In this document: positions 1-9,878 of the stretch, piece by piece | Layout of the letters: each line of letters opens with the position of its first letter | How positions within the stretch are numbered: position 1 is the stretch's first letter | NCBI GenBank assembly: GCA_006226595.1 | Contig: SBGP01000077.1 | Location: 1-64,000 of the forward strand | DNA: 64,000 bases | Origin: Deltaproteobacteria bacterium | Lineage (GTDB): Bacteria > Myxococcota_A > UBA796 > GCA-2862545 | Reading direction: 5' to 3' | Made by a program: the position numbers and the translations under genes | The notes under the pieces: generated by a model | The model's database searches: none | Told to the model about the DNA's origin: nothing | What the model saw: only the letters and a program-made list of their open reading frames with translations

Positions 1-225
1 GAACAGGCGGGCCGCCTCGCGGATACGCTGTAAGCCTCGCGGCATATCTGCGAAATCCGTCGGTATCGAGTTCCGTATGATTCGCCCTTGGCAGATGGCT
101 GTTGTGCCCCCGTCCGCGGGCCTTGACGGCCAGTAGATGTATGCGGACCTACTCGGCGACTGCCGCCTCCACTTCACCGAGTACGCCCGGTATCTGCCCA
201 TCGAGCCCAGGACGAAGGCTTCGGC
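1..225. other. left-edge stretch without a supportable gene
   Basis: No complete gene is supported here. The first 33 bases read in frame as a ten-residue tail ending in TAA and could be the 3' end of a gene lying outside the window. A 30-codon ORF at 137-229 (start Met-Tyr-Ala-Asp-Leu-Leu) has coding-like composition but no homology I recognise, and may be a gene remnant. No attC site is visible in this stretch, so the left boundary of the first cassette is not in view. Confidence 0.3.
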
Positions 226-801
226 CTAGTCGCGAACTTCTTCTACGGCCCTCGCACATGCTGCATCGACCATCTCCCGGATGACAGCTGCATCCTTTCC
301 GTGGTCATGTCGGCTCATCGCCAGGCAACGGATTCCTGTCGGATCAGCTCTGGTGTATTGCGGACGAAGACTCGCTGTCGCACGAGCGCAGGGACTGGAG
401 GTGTCGAGTTGCGAGGCGAGGAGCTCTTGGAAGAGCAGTGATGGTCGCCGAGTCCATGGACGCCAAATGGGCTCTGCACCGCCTGCCCACGCACAAACAT
501 CACGGGCGCAGGCCAGCCCGACCCTGGTGCCGCACTCATGTTCCGCCTCTGCTACCGCACCCCCCACAGCCTCGTAGAACACGAGTTGTTGCGGACCGGG
601 TTCATCGTCCAAGGTTCGCGCCCCCCTCTCGGCTCCGTCGCCGGACGTCCCAGCCGAGCCACTTTCGGCTCTGATCGAGACAATTGTGGGGGTGCGCGGC
701 TCCACTTCCTGCGCGACACCGCAGGTCAATGTCGCCACCACGGACACGAATCCTATCGAGGCGAGCATCAATACCGGCCCCCACCAATATCTACCGGGCA
801 T
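226..801 (-). CDS. possible exported or membrane-anchored hypothetical protein
   Basis: This 191-codon ORF starts with a short basic stretch and a hydrophobic segment (about residues 8-28, with GPVLMLASIGF) like a signal peptide or membrane anchor. A polar, Cys-containing region follows. I recognise no family. The ATG at 801 faces the start of the next gene across about 50 bases, so the two would be divergently transcribed. The ribosome site is poor, and base composition is less biased than in the chromosome-like genes further right. Part of the middle reads equally well in another frame, so a frameshifted remnant is an alternative. It would be a reverse-oriented gene of cassette 1. Confidence 0.33.
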   Translation of the reverse strand: MPGRYWWGPVLMLASIGFVSVVATLTCGVAQEVEPRTPTIVSIRAESGSAGTSGDGAERGARTLDDEPGPQQLVFYEAVGGAVAEAEHECGTRVGLACARDVCAWAGGAEPIWRPWTRRPSLLFQELLASQLDTSSPCARATASLRPQYTRADPTGIRCLAMSRHDHGKDAAVIREMVDAACARAVEEVRD

Positions 802-850
802 TGAGTTGCGCTCGTGTGGTATGTTTTCTCGCATCCTGCGCCACGGAGGA

Positions 851-1594
851 ATGATGAAGAAGCTGGGTTTCGTTATGGTGATGACCACATGTAACATGGG
901 GCAGGTCGGGTACGCCTTGGAGCCTGTGTTTGACACCTCGATTGAGGTTCCGGAAGATGGTTGGATTACGTACAAAATGAATCGTGCTGACTCGTTTTCG
1001 GCGAAGGTGGTATCAGTCTCCATCGCGGATCCTGACTTGACGAAGACTCGGACCTGTCAGTTCTCGAAGCGGGCTGTCAAGTGTCCTCAACTCGGCCAGG
1101 TCGCATCCAACGATGTTTCCGGTCTCTACGAAGCCCACCTCGCATCGCTCTTCACCGTCATCGGAGAGCGTGTACTGGCGGTGGTTGATTCAAGCCCGTC
1201 CGACCCTGCGCCGCTGAAAGAAGATCGGTGGTTCTTCGGCCAATTCCTCTACGGTTGCTCGTTGACTGCGGAAGACGCCCTGACGTGCGCGTCGCTCGCG
1301 ACGACGTGCCACAATAGCGCTTCGAGTGATCTGAACGGCACCCAGCCAGGCTACACTTCCTGCAGTCCCCTCCATGCTCAGCAGGCCGTTCATACCAGGG
1401 GCTGCGCCGGACTGATCTGCGAATGCACGAACGAGAACGGAGTTGTGGTAAATGACTTGATCGAGGTGTCGGAGATCTCAACCGGGAACATTCTATGCAA
1501 CTCGGAGGGCCCCGGAACGAATGATCCGTACTTCCCACCATCATCGCAGAGTGGTGGGTGCAACGGCGTTGTTTGGGAACCCCAGTGCCTTTAG
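851..1594 (+). CDS. secreted cysteine-rich hypothetical protein (cassette 1)
   Basis: A GGAGG box at 845-849 precedes two consecutive ATG codons; 851 is taken, and 854 has slightly better spacing. The 247-residue product begins with MMKKLG and a hydrophobic stretch ending near GYALE, consistent with Sec export. The mature part has about fifteen Cys, mostly in the C-terminal half, suggesting a disulfide-bonded extracellular protein. I recognise no named domain. The gene ends 165 bases before attC1 and reads toward it, the usual layout of an integron cassette gene. Export fits the strong bias of this window toward envelope proteins. The function is unknown. Confidence 0.75.
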   Translation: MMKKLGFVMVMTTCNMGQVGYALEPVFDTSIEVPEDGWITYKMNRADSFSAKVVSVSIADPDLTKTRTCQFSKRAVKCPQLGQVASNDVSGLYEAHLASLFTVIGERVLAVVDSSPSDPAPLKEDRWFFGQFLYGCSLTAEDALTCASLATTCHNSASSDLNGTQPGYTSCSPLHAQQAVHTRGCAGLICECTNENGVVVNDLIEVSEISTGNILCNSEGPGTNDPYFPPSSQSGGCNGVVWEPQCL

Positions 1595-1758
1595 TCCACC
1601 TCCGCTTCCGATCTCGGGGGCTACGTCCATCCAGCTTCGCGTTTCAGCCCAAACGCGGTTGCGATCCACGGTGTCCAGCCACGGTCGCCGTCGCCGGCGG
1701 GAGCCCCCGGCTGGGCGATCCGAGCGCTCAGGTTCCGCCAAGAGTGGTCTCCGACCAA

Positions 1759-1843
1759 GCCTAACGTTGGTTGCGACTGCCGACCGGCCGCCTGGCGGCG
1801 TCCTCCGCGCTTCGCGCGGTCGCAGTCGAACCTTGCGTTAGGC
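1759..1843 (+). other. attC site 1
   Basis: R'' is GCCTAAC (1759-1765) and R' is GTTAGGC (1837-1843), a perfect inverted pair fitting RYYYAAC/GTTRRRY. L'' GGTTGCGACTG pairs with L' CAGTCGAACC except for one extra G in L'', the extrahelical base expected of attC. The apex contains CCGCGC-TTC-GCGCGG, a strong terminal hairpin. At 85 bp it is nearly identical to sites 2-4. Confidence 0.9.
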
Positions 1844-1939
1844 TCGTCCTGATGGCGGGTTTCAAATTGGGTTCGGCGATTACCGTGAGCTCGTGGTAGC
1901 GTAGGTTCATCCTCGGAACTCCTCACCGCGGAGCATGTG

Positions 1940-2737
1940 ATGCCAGGACAAACTCGACGTCCCGCCCAAGGCCCTACGCCGACGACGCCTTCGACTTCCA
2001 GCGCGAAGGACAATGGTCCTGGTGTGGCCTCTGCGCAGAGCCAAATGCTGTCGCCGAGCGGCAAGCCAGCCAAGGCGGGCTCTGTAGAAGAGGGCTCTCC
2101 TCCGCAGCTCGAGCTGTTTGGCTTCCGGGGGGTCCGCGAGGTCGATGGGGTCAGCGTGAAGGACATCCCGGAGGGTGACCCCAGGCGCGCTGAAATCGAC
2201 AAGGTCCGGGTGAGCCACCACCTCCTGATTGCCGGTCACGTTGGTGTTTCCGTAGATGGCGGGAGCACGATTTTCGGCCTCACCCCCGAATTCCCCGCCG
2301 GCATGCCGCTCCACGCTGGAATCGATGCTCTCTACCAGGGAGCCTGCTTCCCTGGTCGGGTTGCGGATGACAAGCCAATCTTCGACATGGCGGACCAGTA
2401 CCATCGTGAGCATGGGTGGAACACCAACGTGGTGAGCGTGAAGCGACCCATCGAGACGGACGCGCACGCCGACCTCAAGCAACGCCTGGAGGGCATGGCT
2501 GGACAGGCACCGGGAGCCCACGGCGTGTACTACTCGTTCCCGCTCAAGAACGCCGTGGACGGCCAGTGGTTCACAGATAAACCGGGACCGGACGGCAAGA
2601 TGGTGAAGGGGGAGAATCTCGCGAACTGTGCCACGTTCCCGGCGCAGGTAGGCATCGAGCTACCTGAGGCCAGTGGCAACTTGCGATTCTACATGCCGGC
2701 CCTTGAGGCCGAGGCGACACAGCAGGCGTCTACTTGA
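1940..2737 (+). CDS. candidate toxin, permuted papain-like (LRAT/NlpC-type) fold
   Basis: The 265-residue protein starts at ATG 1940 with GGAG six bases upstream; GTG 1937 is an alternative. The first 60 or so residues are Pro/Ser/Thr-rich and look like a delivery or linker region, with no Sec signal. The core carries HHLLIAGHVGVSVDGG (around residue 95) and, near the C-terminus, NCATFP. This His-before-Cys order is that of circularly permuted papain-like folds (LRAT, YiiX, some NlpC/P60), where the Cys is the nucleophile. The stop codon overlaps the start of the next gene, as in toxin-immunity pairs. Toxin activity is inferred from architecture and coupling; a housekeeping amidase or transferase is possible. 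Confidence 0.6.
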   Translation: MPGQTRRPAQGPTPTTPSTSSAKDNGPGVASAQSQMLSPSGKPAKAGSVEEGSPPQLELFGFRGVREVDGVSVKDIPEGDPRRAEIDKVRVSHHLLIAGHVGVSVDGGSTIFGLTPEFPAGMPLHAGIDALYQGACFPGRVADDKPIFDMADQYHREHGWNTNVVSVKRPIETDAHADLKQRLEGMAGQAPGAHGVYYSFPLKNAVDGQWFTDKPGPDGKMVKGENLANCATFPAQVGIELPEASGNLRFYMPALEAEATQQAST

Positions 2738-3141
2738 TCATCGACACTTCCAAGCTCGCTGCCTTCTTCGCCGAAGAGCCCGCGGCGGCCTTTGTCATCG
2801 AGGGAATTCGCGAGACCGAAGACAGCCGCTACCTGGGCCAGGTAGGCCTTCACAAGCGCGATCCCGTCTTCCGGTTCGCGTATTGGATGGGGCTTTGCCC
2901 AGATACGCATTTCCGTCTTGAGCCTTTCTCCGCCGAGGAGGTGGGTTTCGATGGGATTGCAGTGGTCCTGCATCAGTTCACTGCTTCGAAGTACCAGGAC
3001 AGCCCCGAGGAGCTTCTTGCCGGCTGGGTTCCCTCCGGAATGGCGGAACGAGCTGGGGAATGGGTGGAGCAGTTCAACGCCGACATCCGGAGACGCCTTC
3101 TGGACAGCGGCCAAATGCCCGCGCAGCCCTCGAGCGTCTGA
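2734..3141 (+). CDS. candidate immunity protein coupled to the preceding gene
   Basis: The TTG start at 2734 overlaps the TGA of the upstream gene (TTGA), so the two are translationally coupled. The product is a 135-residue soluble acidic protein with no signal peptide or membrane segment; I recognise no family. Small size, acidity and tight coupling behind a candidate effector enzyme are the usual marks of an immunity protein, which is the basis of the call. The stop lies 20 bases before attC2, so both genes move as a single 1.4-kb cassette. An accessory subunit of the same enzyme is the main alternative. Confidence 0.6.
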   Translation: MIIDTSKLAAFFAEEPAAAFVIEGIRETEDSRYLGQVGLHKRDPVFRFAYWMGLCPDTHFRLEPFSAEEVGFDGIAVVLHQFTASKYQDSPEELLAGWVPSGMAERAGEWVEQFNADIRRRLLDSGQMPAQPSSV

Positions 3142-3161
3142 ACCACGTGTCGACGGCCGAC

Positions 3162-3245
3162 GCCTAACGTTGGTTGCGACTGCCGAACGGCCGCCTACGG
3201 CGGCCTCCGCGCTTCGCGCGGTCGCAGTCGAACCTGGCGTTAGGC
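3162..3245 (+). other. attC site 2
   Basis: GCCTAAC (3162-3168) and GTTAGGC (3239-3245) pair perfectly. The inner L''/L' arms have the same single unpaired G as site 1, and the apex hairpin is conserved. The site is 84 bp long and closes the toxin/immunity cassette (1838-3239). Confidence 0.9.
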
Positions 3246-3500
3246 CGACACCCTCCGGGTGCTATAGAAGGGCCCAGGTAGCGGGTTGAGCGGTGCAGCG
3301 GCGTCGAAGTGCCGGTTGAGCGCGGAAGGGGTTCGTCGCCGGTCGGCGGTTGGCCGGGACAGCGCGACGCACGCAGCGCTGCGCCGCAGACGTGCGGGGA
3401 TGCGCCTGGGCGGGGCTAGCGAGTGCCGGATTCGGGCGACGGCCGCCGTGGGCCCGATCGAAGTGCATCCAGCACACGATGTCAGCGAGCCGCACGCAGA

Positions 3501-3956
3501 CTAAAAATCGGCCTGCGGGTGCACCTTGGAGCCATCTTCCGCCAGGGCCTTTTGGGCTCCCCATGTCACCAGAATCCCAATGAGCACGCCAAAAACCAGC
3601 GCGAACACCTCGACTCCGAGGGTGGGAAGCGACGTGATGGCTGTTCCAGGGCAAAAGCCCGCAAGTCCCCAACCCACACCGAACACGGTTGCGCCGCCCA
3701 ACAGCTGGGGCGTCACCTGCGTTGCCTTGGGCATATCGAACTGTAAGGCGAGTATCGGCGCCTCCCTGCGGCGGCTCACCAGGTAGTAGGTGGGGCCGAA
3801 GATGAGCAGCGCTCCGCCCATGACGAAGGCGAGTGACGGGTCCCAAGCACCGGACACGTCCAAGAAGGCCACCACCTTTCCGGGTTGGGTCATCCCTGAG
3901 ATTGCGAGGCCGAGGCCGAACATCAAGCCCGCGACGAATGCCGACGCCTTGTACAT
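3501..3956 (-). CDS. YeeE/YedE-family sulfur transport half protein, second half (DUF6691-like)
   Basis: A 151-residue integral membrane protein with four hydrophobic segments. It carries FGLGLAISGM near the N-terminus and GWGLAGFCPGTAITSL near residue 105, the Cys-Pro-Gly signature of the C-terminal half of YeeE/YedE (COG2391) transporters that take up thiosulfate or related sulfur species. The ATG at 3956 overlaps the stop of the upstream gene by one base (TGATG) and GGGAGG precedes it, so the two halves are coupled. Full-length relatives are single proteins about twice this size. The gene lies on the minus strand inside cassette 3, opposite to cassette polarity. Confidence 0.85.
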   Translation of the reverse strand: MYKASAFVAGLMFGLGLAISGMTQPGKVVAFLDVSGAWDPSLAFVMGGALLIFGPTYYLVSRRREAPILALQFDMPKATQVTPQLLGGATVFGVGWGLAGFCPGTAITSLPTLGVEVFALVFGVLIGILVTWGAQKALAEDGSKVHPQADF

Positions 3957-4381
3957 CAGACCCTCCCGTCCATGAAGACCCGGATGAACGTCACGGTGAG
4001 GGCCCCAGACGTCATGAATGTCAAAGTGGCCACGATGGAGCGCTTCGAGAGGCGCCCGATTCCGCAGATGCCATGACCTGAGGTGCAGCCGGAACCGAGC
4101 TGCGTACCGACGCCGACCAGTGCACCAGCTGTCATGCACGCGCCCACGGAACGCTCGATGGTGTTCTCGAAGGCCCCGGGCAGAACGAGAAGCGCGACGA
4201 TGCCAGCTGAAAGCATTCCCGCCACGAAGGCCCACCTCCAACTGGCATCCGGCGACCGTACTTTCAGAGCACCGCCTAGGACGCCGCTAATCCCGAGAAT
4301 GCGGCCGTTGAGGACGTACAGTGCCGCCGCTGCGACGCCCATGAGCAAGCCGCCGCCGAGTGCCATGACGAAGTCGTGCAT
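3956..4381 (-). CDS. YeeE/YedE-family sulfur transport half protein, first half
   Basis: A 141-residue membrane protein with four predicted helices. The motif GSGCTSGHGICGIGRLS near the C-terminus is the hallmark of YeeE/YedE transporters; its Cys residues are thought to relay the sulfur substrate through the pore. The start at ATG 4381 is fixed by GGAGG at 4386-4390. The ORF runs open further upstream but without membrane character. The gene is followed directly by its partner half. Together they would form a sulfur-compound importer, a plausible adaptive cassette cargo. No sulfurtransferase or regulator accompanies them. Confidence 0.85.
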   Translation of the reverse strand: MHDFVMALGGGLLMGVAAAALYVLNGRILGISGVLGGALKVRSPDASWRWAFVAGMLSAGIVALLVLPGAFENTIERSVGACMTAGALVGVGTQLGSGCTSGHGICGIGRLSKRSIVATLTFMTSGALTVTFIRVFMDGRV

Positions 4382-4599
4382 GGAGCCTCCGTTTTGGTGA
4401 GCATAGGGGAAGTTTGGTTCCCCAGCAGGAGCCAGGAGTTGACGGGGCGCGCAGTGGGTGCGGCCCGGCTCCCGTGGATGCGTTCGGATGCTCTCTTCGC
4501 GGTGCTCCAGGCAGATCGTGCTGCCGCCAGCCTGGCTGCGGGCAAGGTCGATGCGGCCGTTGCGCGACACCTCCGAGGTGTCGGAGATCTAGCGCCCGT

Positions 4600-4683
4600 G
4601 CCTAACGTTGGTTGCGACTGTCGGCCGGCCGCATGCGGCGTCCTCCGCGCTTCGCGCGGTCGCAGTCGAACCTCGCGTTAGGC
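4600..4683 (+). other. attC site 3
   Basis: GCCTAAC (4600-4606) pairs with GTTAGGC (4677-4683). L'' again has one extra G relative to L'. The apex differs slightly (GCATGCGGCG), and these changes sit in the variable terminal part. The site closes cassette 3 (3240-4677). The bases after R' (CTTTGATTCGCAAGG) recur after attC site 5. Confidence 0.9.
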
Positions 4684-4927
4684 CTTTGATTCGCAAGGGC
4701 GAGGGTCGAACGTCGCCAGGGCCTCCAGGCGGTGCTCGCGGGCGAACTGCTCAGCGCACGTCGGCTTGTGAGGGCGGACCCTCCGGACACGCAGCGCGGT
4801 CGCGCCGACATGCGCGTCCTCGCATCGGCCAACACCCTCGCGCCGGACAGCACCTTCCGCTTCACTCTGTGCTCATGCCGCGCCTTCAACCAAATCGCTG
4901 CTACGGTTTCTACAGGCAGGGGGGCAG

Positions 4928-5695
4928 ATGGCTGACGAGCATCCTGTGCGACGGCTCAACGCGAAAGCACTTGAAGCAGTAGCTGCCGCCGCGCGACAGC
5001 GCACGGACATGGGGGGATGTCACGCGGCATGTCTGGCCGTGCTCACAGCCGTAAAGGAAAACCGGGTTGTGCAGCACGACGATGCCTACCGGCGGCTGAA
5101 GTCGCGTAGCAAGCAGCTCACTGGAAGCACTATCAGCAGCCACAAGACCGATCCGGACGCGATTATTCGCATTTTTGCCTCATTCGGTCATCGCTATCAG
5201 AGGGCCGTCATCGAACCGCCGGACGCTCCCGTCGGGACGCTGCTGTGGTTTGCAGAATCCCCTGGCGGACACTGGGTCATGCGGGTCCGCTCTGGAACAG
5301 GTCAAGACTGGTTTGATCCCTGGCACCACATCGCCTCGATCTATCGCCATCGCGGAGGTGGTGGTCCAGAGTGGAAACGGCGGGTTGCCAAACACTCGTC
5401 GAGTCCACGCGTTTCTGGCTCTCGCAACCTCGTGTCTCTCGACACGGTCAAGGCGAACAGCGCGCACAAAGCTACCCGCGTCGCCGTGTTCGTCCCCTCT
5501 GGGGCAGGTGTCGACTACTGTGAATACTGTGACACTGCTTGGCCGCTGCGTGGTCACCTTTGTGAGGGATGCCACGCCCCCATCCCGGGTCGCTCGGAAC
5601 GCCAAGCCCGCGGCCGAGTTGCCACCGGTCAGGTTGAGGAGTGCATACACAAGACCGTGGCGGCGTGGTGCACCCTCTGCTCTCCACTGGCCTAA
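4928..5695 (+). CDS. C39-like cysteine peptidase domain with C-terminal zinc ribbon (cassette 4)
   Basis: The 255-residue product starts at ATG 4928 behind an AGGGGGG box. Near residue 30, GGCHAACLAVL resembles the nucleophile region of C39/papain-like peptidases. GGHWVMRV around residue 118 and DWFDPW around residue 132 supply the expected His and Asp in the standard order. The C-terminal third has CEYC and CEGC pairs spaced like a zinc ribbon, plus a later CTLC. There is no signal peptide, so it acts in the cytoplasm or is delivered by a dedicated system. The TAA stop lies inside the R'' box of attC4, as often seen in cassettes. The substrate is unknown. Confidence 0.65.
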   Translation: MADEHPVRRLNAKALEAVAAAARQRTDMGGCHAACLAVLTAVKENRVVQHDDAYRRLKSRSKQLTGSTISSHKTDPDAIIRIFASFGHRYQRAVIEPPDAPVGTLLWFAESPGGHWVMRVRSGTGQDWFDPWHHIASIYRHRGGGGPEWKRRVAKHSSSPRVSGSRNLVSLDTVKANSAHKATRVAVFVPSGAGVDYCEYCDTAWPLRGHLCEGCHAPIPGRSERQARGRVATGQVEECIHKTVAAWCTLCSPLA

Positions 5696-5773
5696 CGTTG
5701 GTTGCGACTGCCGAACGGCCGCCTGCGGCGTCCTCCGCGCTTCGCGCGGTCGCAGTCGAACCTTGCGTTAGGC
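5690..5773 (+). other. attC site 4
   Basis: GCCTAAC (5690-5696) pairs with GTTAGGC (5767-5773). L'' GGTTGCGACTG at 5700-5710 pairs with CAGTCGAACC at 5753-5762, leaving G5704 extrahelical. The stop codon of the peptidase gene (5693-5695) is embedded in R''. The site closes cassette 4 (4678-5767). Confidence 0.92.
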
Positions 5774-5880
5774 TTCCACCCTTCGGGTGATGTGGAAAGG
5801 CTTGGTTGGCGGATCCAGCGGTGCAGCGGCCTCGAGATGCCGTCGAGCGGCGGAAGTGCGTCAGCGCAGGTCGGCGGGCG
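5774..5880 (+). repeat. conserved cassette-head sequence with CACCC/GGGTG hairpin
   Basis: Immediately after R', the stretch begins with CACCC-TTC-GGGTG (5777-5789), a perfect short hairpin, followed by a GGAAAGGCTTGG block and a GCGGTGCAGCGG block. Related heads follow attC2 (from 3246), the decayed site 6 (from 10197) and the decayed site 7 (from 12304). An isolated, weaker copy is at about 24933-24985. The cassettes therefore share more than the attC itself: a composite unit of roughly 150 bp has been copied along the array. No gene is visible between here and the next CDS. Confidence 0.6.
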
Positions 5881-6000
5881 AGGGCGGGTACGCCGTGCAT
5901 GCAGCGCTGGCGCGCGGCCATGCGGTCCTCACCTGGCCAGAATCCCCAGCGTCGATTGGAGCCCAGCGTAGCCACCGTGGGCGTGGGATATGCCGTTCCA

Positions 6001-6074
6001 CGACCGGAATCGAGCGGAGCGGCCAGGCGGCGGCCCTACTCTCCGTTCGAAGATGAGCAGTCTTCGACCCTCCC
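6001..6074. repeat. 74-bp repeat, copy 1 (other copy at 19839-19912)
   Basis: The two copies differ at only about four or five positions. Each contains TCGAAGA-7 nt-TCTTCGA, a perfect 7-bp hairpin. Here the repeat supplies the last codons and stop of the LamG gene on the minus strand. In the other copy the stop triplet is changed, so that copy looks like a leftover gene end. Confidence 0.75.
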
Positions 6075-6923
6075 CGCTCCGTGCAGCGTCCCGTGGTAAC
6101 CGTTGCCCGATTCATCGTAGCTGGCAGTCCCGCTCGCCTCGGAGAAGCTCCATTTCCCAATGGTGTAGTCGTCGTGCCGCAGCGACGCCGCTGGCACGAA
6201 GGACTCGTCGTAGCGAACCACGGACGAGATACGAACCTCGTCAAGCAGACCACCAAACCGGAATCCATCGACCCCCTCTGCGAAGGCCAGCGGTACGGTG
6301 TCCGTCGTCGGAACCCCGATGTCCGCCGCGGAGTCAGGCTGACCGTCGACCCACAACCGAGTGAACTCGCCGTCGAACGTGGCTGCGACGTGAACCCATC
6401 GATCTGTCGGAAGCTCTCGGCCACCCGACAGAGCTCCTTCCTGGATGGTGCCGCAGTCCGTGCACGTGAGGAACGAGAGGGTGTTCATCACGTTGATGCG
6501 GAGATTCCATCCGGCGGAGGGATGGGATCCCTTGCGAACAATATTCACCTTGGACCTGCCGTCCCACCACATCCACGCCTCGACGGTGAACGGCGCCCCG
6601 GTATCCAGCCGCAGCGCGGGGTGGTCTGACACCTCGACGTGATCATCGAAACCATCGAACTCCAGCGCCGCACAGATGTCGAGTTCCTCGCACGCCACCG
6701 CTCCTGCGCAGTCGGGATCGTCGCAGTCGAAGAGCCCGTCAGAGTCGTTGTCCGCGTCATCGGTGCACTCTCCAGGCTCATTCCCCTCTCGAAGATCAAT
6801 CTCCGAGGTCGGCGCCGCCATGCACGCCATCAACCCCGCGAACACGAGTGGGCTGATCACCGCGCGGCGGTACCGTGTCGTGTTCCAACGTTCGGCGCAC
6901 GTTTGGTCCCTCTGGTCGCTCAT
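6036..6923 (-). CDS. LamG/concanavalin-like domain lipoprotein
   Basis: The 295-residue protein starts at ATG 6923 behind AGGAGG. An N-terminal hydrophobic stretch ends in LMAC, a passable lipobox. Next comes CTDDADNDSDGLFDCDDPDC, a calcium-type Asp-rich Cys motif common in myxobacterial surface proteins. From about residue 90 a LamG-like domain is seen (FDGFDDHVEVSDHPALRL, FTVEAWMWW, WVHVAATFDG, LWVDGQPD, GLLDEVRISSVVRY). The likely role is ligand or glycan binding at the outer surface. A near-consensus sigma-54 promoter lies 37 bases upstream of the start. It sits in reverse orientation in cassette 5. The last dozen residues are encoded in the 74-bp repeat. Confidence 0.85.
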   Translation of the reverse strand: MSDQRDQTCAERWNTTRYRRAVISPLVFAGLMACMAAPTSEIDLREGNEPGECTDDADNDSDGLFDCDDPDCAGAVACEELDICAALEFDGFDDHVEVSDHPALRLDTGAPFTVEAWMWWDGRSKVNIVRKGSHPSAGWNLRINVMNTLSFLTCTDCGTIQEGALSGGRELPTDRWVHVAATFDGEFTRLWVDGQPDSAADIGVPTTDTVPLAFAEGVDGFRFGGLLDEVRISSVVRYDESFVPAASLRHDDYTIGKWSFSEASGTASYDESGNGYHGTLHGAGRVEDCSSSNGE

Positions 6924-6958
6924 CTGTCCTCCTTCGGCCCGTGGGCTCAAACAGGCCA

Positions 6959-6974
6959 CGCAAACGGTGTGCCA
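6959..6974 (-). promoter_or_regulatory. sigma-54 promoter for the LamG lipoprotein gene
   Basis: Read on the minus strand, the sequence is TGGCACACCGTTTGCG. It matches the -24/-12 consensus TGGCACRNNNYTTGCW at every specified position but the last, with correct GG-N10-GC spacing. The -12 GC is 37 bases from the ATG, close to the 36 bases seen for the promoter at 40181. No clear activator palindrome was found just upstream. Confidence 0.65.
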
Positions 6975-7297
6975 GTGCTGGAGCCCTCGTAGAGGCAGAT
7001 TCGGCGGAGCTCCGCACGTGAGGGGTGTGGACGATCGTGTACACGCGCCAACGATCGGTGACGCATCCGCTCGCATGAAACTTCGGCGCGGGACAGGGAG
7101 AGGTTTCGACTGGCGCGCAGCCGCCCCAGGGGTCGCGAGCCTCTCCTCGCGGCGGGTCTGGCGTGCCCGACACGGGCACGATCCGTACCCGATGAGATGG
7201 TCGAGCGCGGCATCTCCGACCTGTCCGCCGGTTTCGCCGTTGGCGTCGTCGGCACCCGGAGTGGCTCGAACGCACCGCGACTGCCGGCCAGAGGGGG

Positions 7298-7354
7298 CTG
7301 GCGTGCGTGACTGAGACCATCGCGTTCAGCAACGGGGTGTACTCGGCGCAGTAG
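7298..7354 (+). pseudogene. remnant of the 3' end of a MopE-like lipoprotein gene
   Basis: Bases 7298-7384 align without gaps to 19644-19730, the 3' end and downstream region of the intact MopE-like gene. The reading ends FSNGVYSAQ-stop exactly as that gene does, with TAG at 7352-7354, but no matching coding frame continues upstream. It therefore looks like a truncated paralogue. It lies in the roughly 520-bp gap between the LamG and Myxo-disulfide lipoprotein genes, which otherwise holds only the sigma-54 promoter and CGTGTACACG at about 7034. Confidence 0.6.
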
Positions 7355-7445
7355 GTCGGCGCGTCGGTGTAGGCACGCCGATACGCCGTCACCGGCGAGA
7401 AGAGGCGACCGAAACGCTGCTCCCTAGAGCGACCTGACTTCGTCC

Positions 7446-9596
<2,151 letters not shown>

Positions 9597-9878
9597 TTGG
9601 AAGTCTCCTGAATACGCACATATTCCCACACCCATCGGGGGAGGCGGGTGCCACTTTCAGCGGCAGTGCTGGCAGTGCAATCCTGCGGTGATGTGGCGGG
9701 ACAAATATTGGCAGCCCCGGGCGACGGAGCCCATGAACGGTGCGGTCCGCAACTTCGGCACGGAAGACCGGCGGCTGACGATGCGGCCGCATGCGGAACC
9801 TCCAGCGCAGGTTCACCTGACAGCCGCATCGGCCGATCGCGCGGGGTTCCTTTCGGGTGCAGGGGCTCTCCCGCGGAA

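Noticed and set aside
137-229. 30-codon ORF at the left edge with coding-like composition
   Set aside because: Too short, no ribosome site (a stop abuts the ATG) and no recognisable family; left as part of the edge description.
796-812. GGGCATTGAGTTGC as a possible sigma-54 promoter before the gene at 851
   Set aside because: GG-N10-GC spacing holds and the distance to the start is typical, but the -24 block (GGGCAT) departs from TGGCAC at several positions.
7034-7043. CGTGTACACG palindrome upstream of the LamG promoter
   Set aside because: Short and isolated, with no second copy nearby, so it was not called as an activator site.
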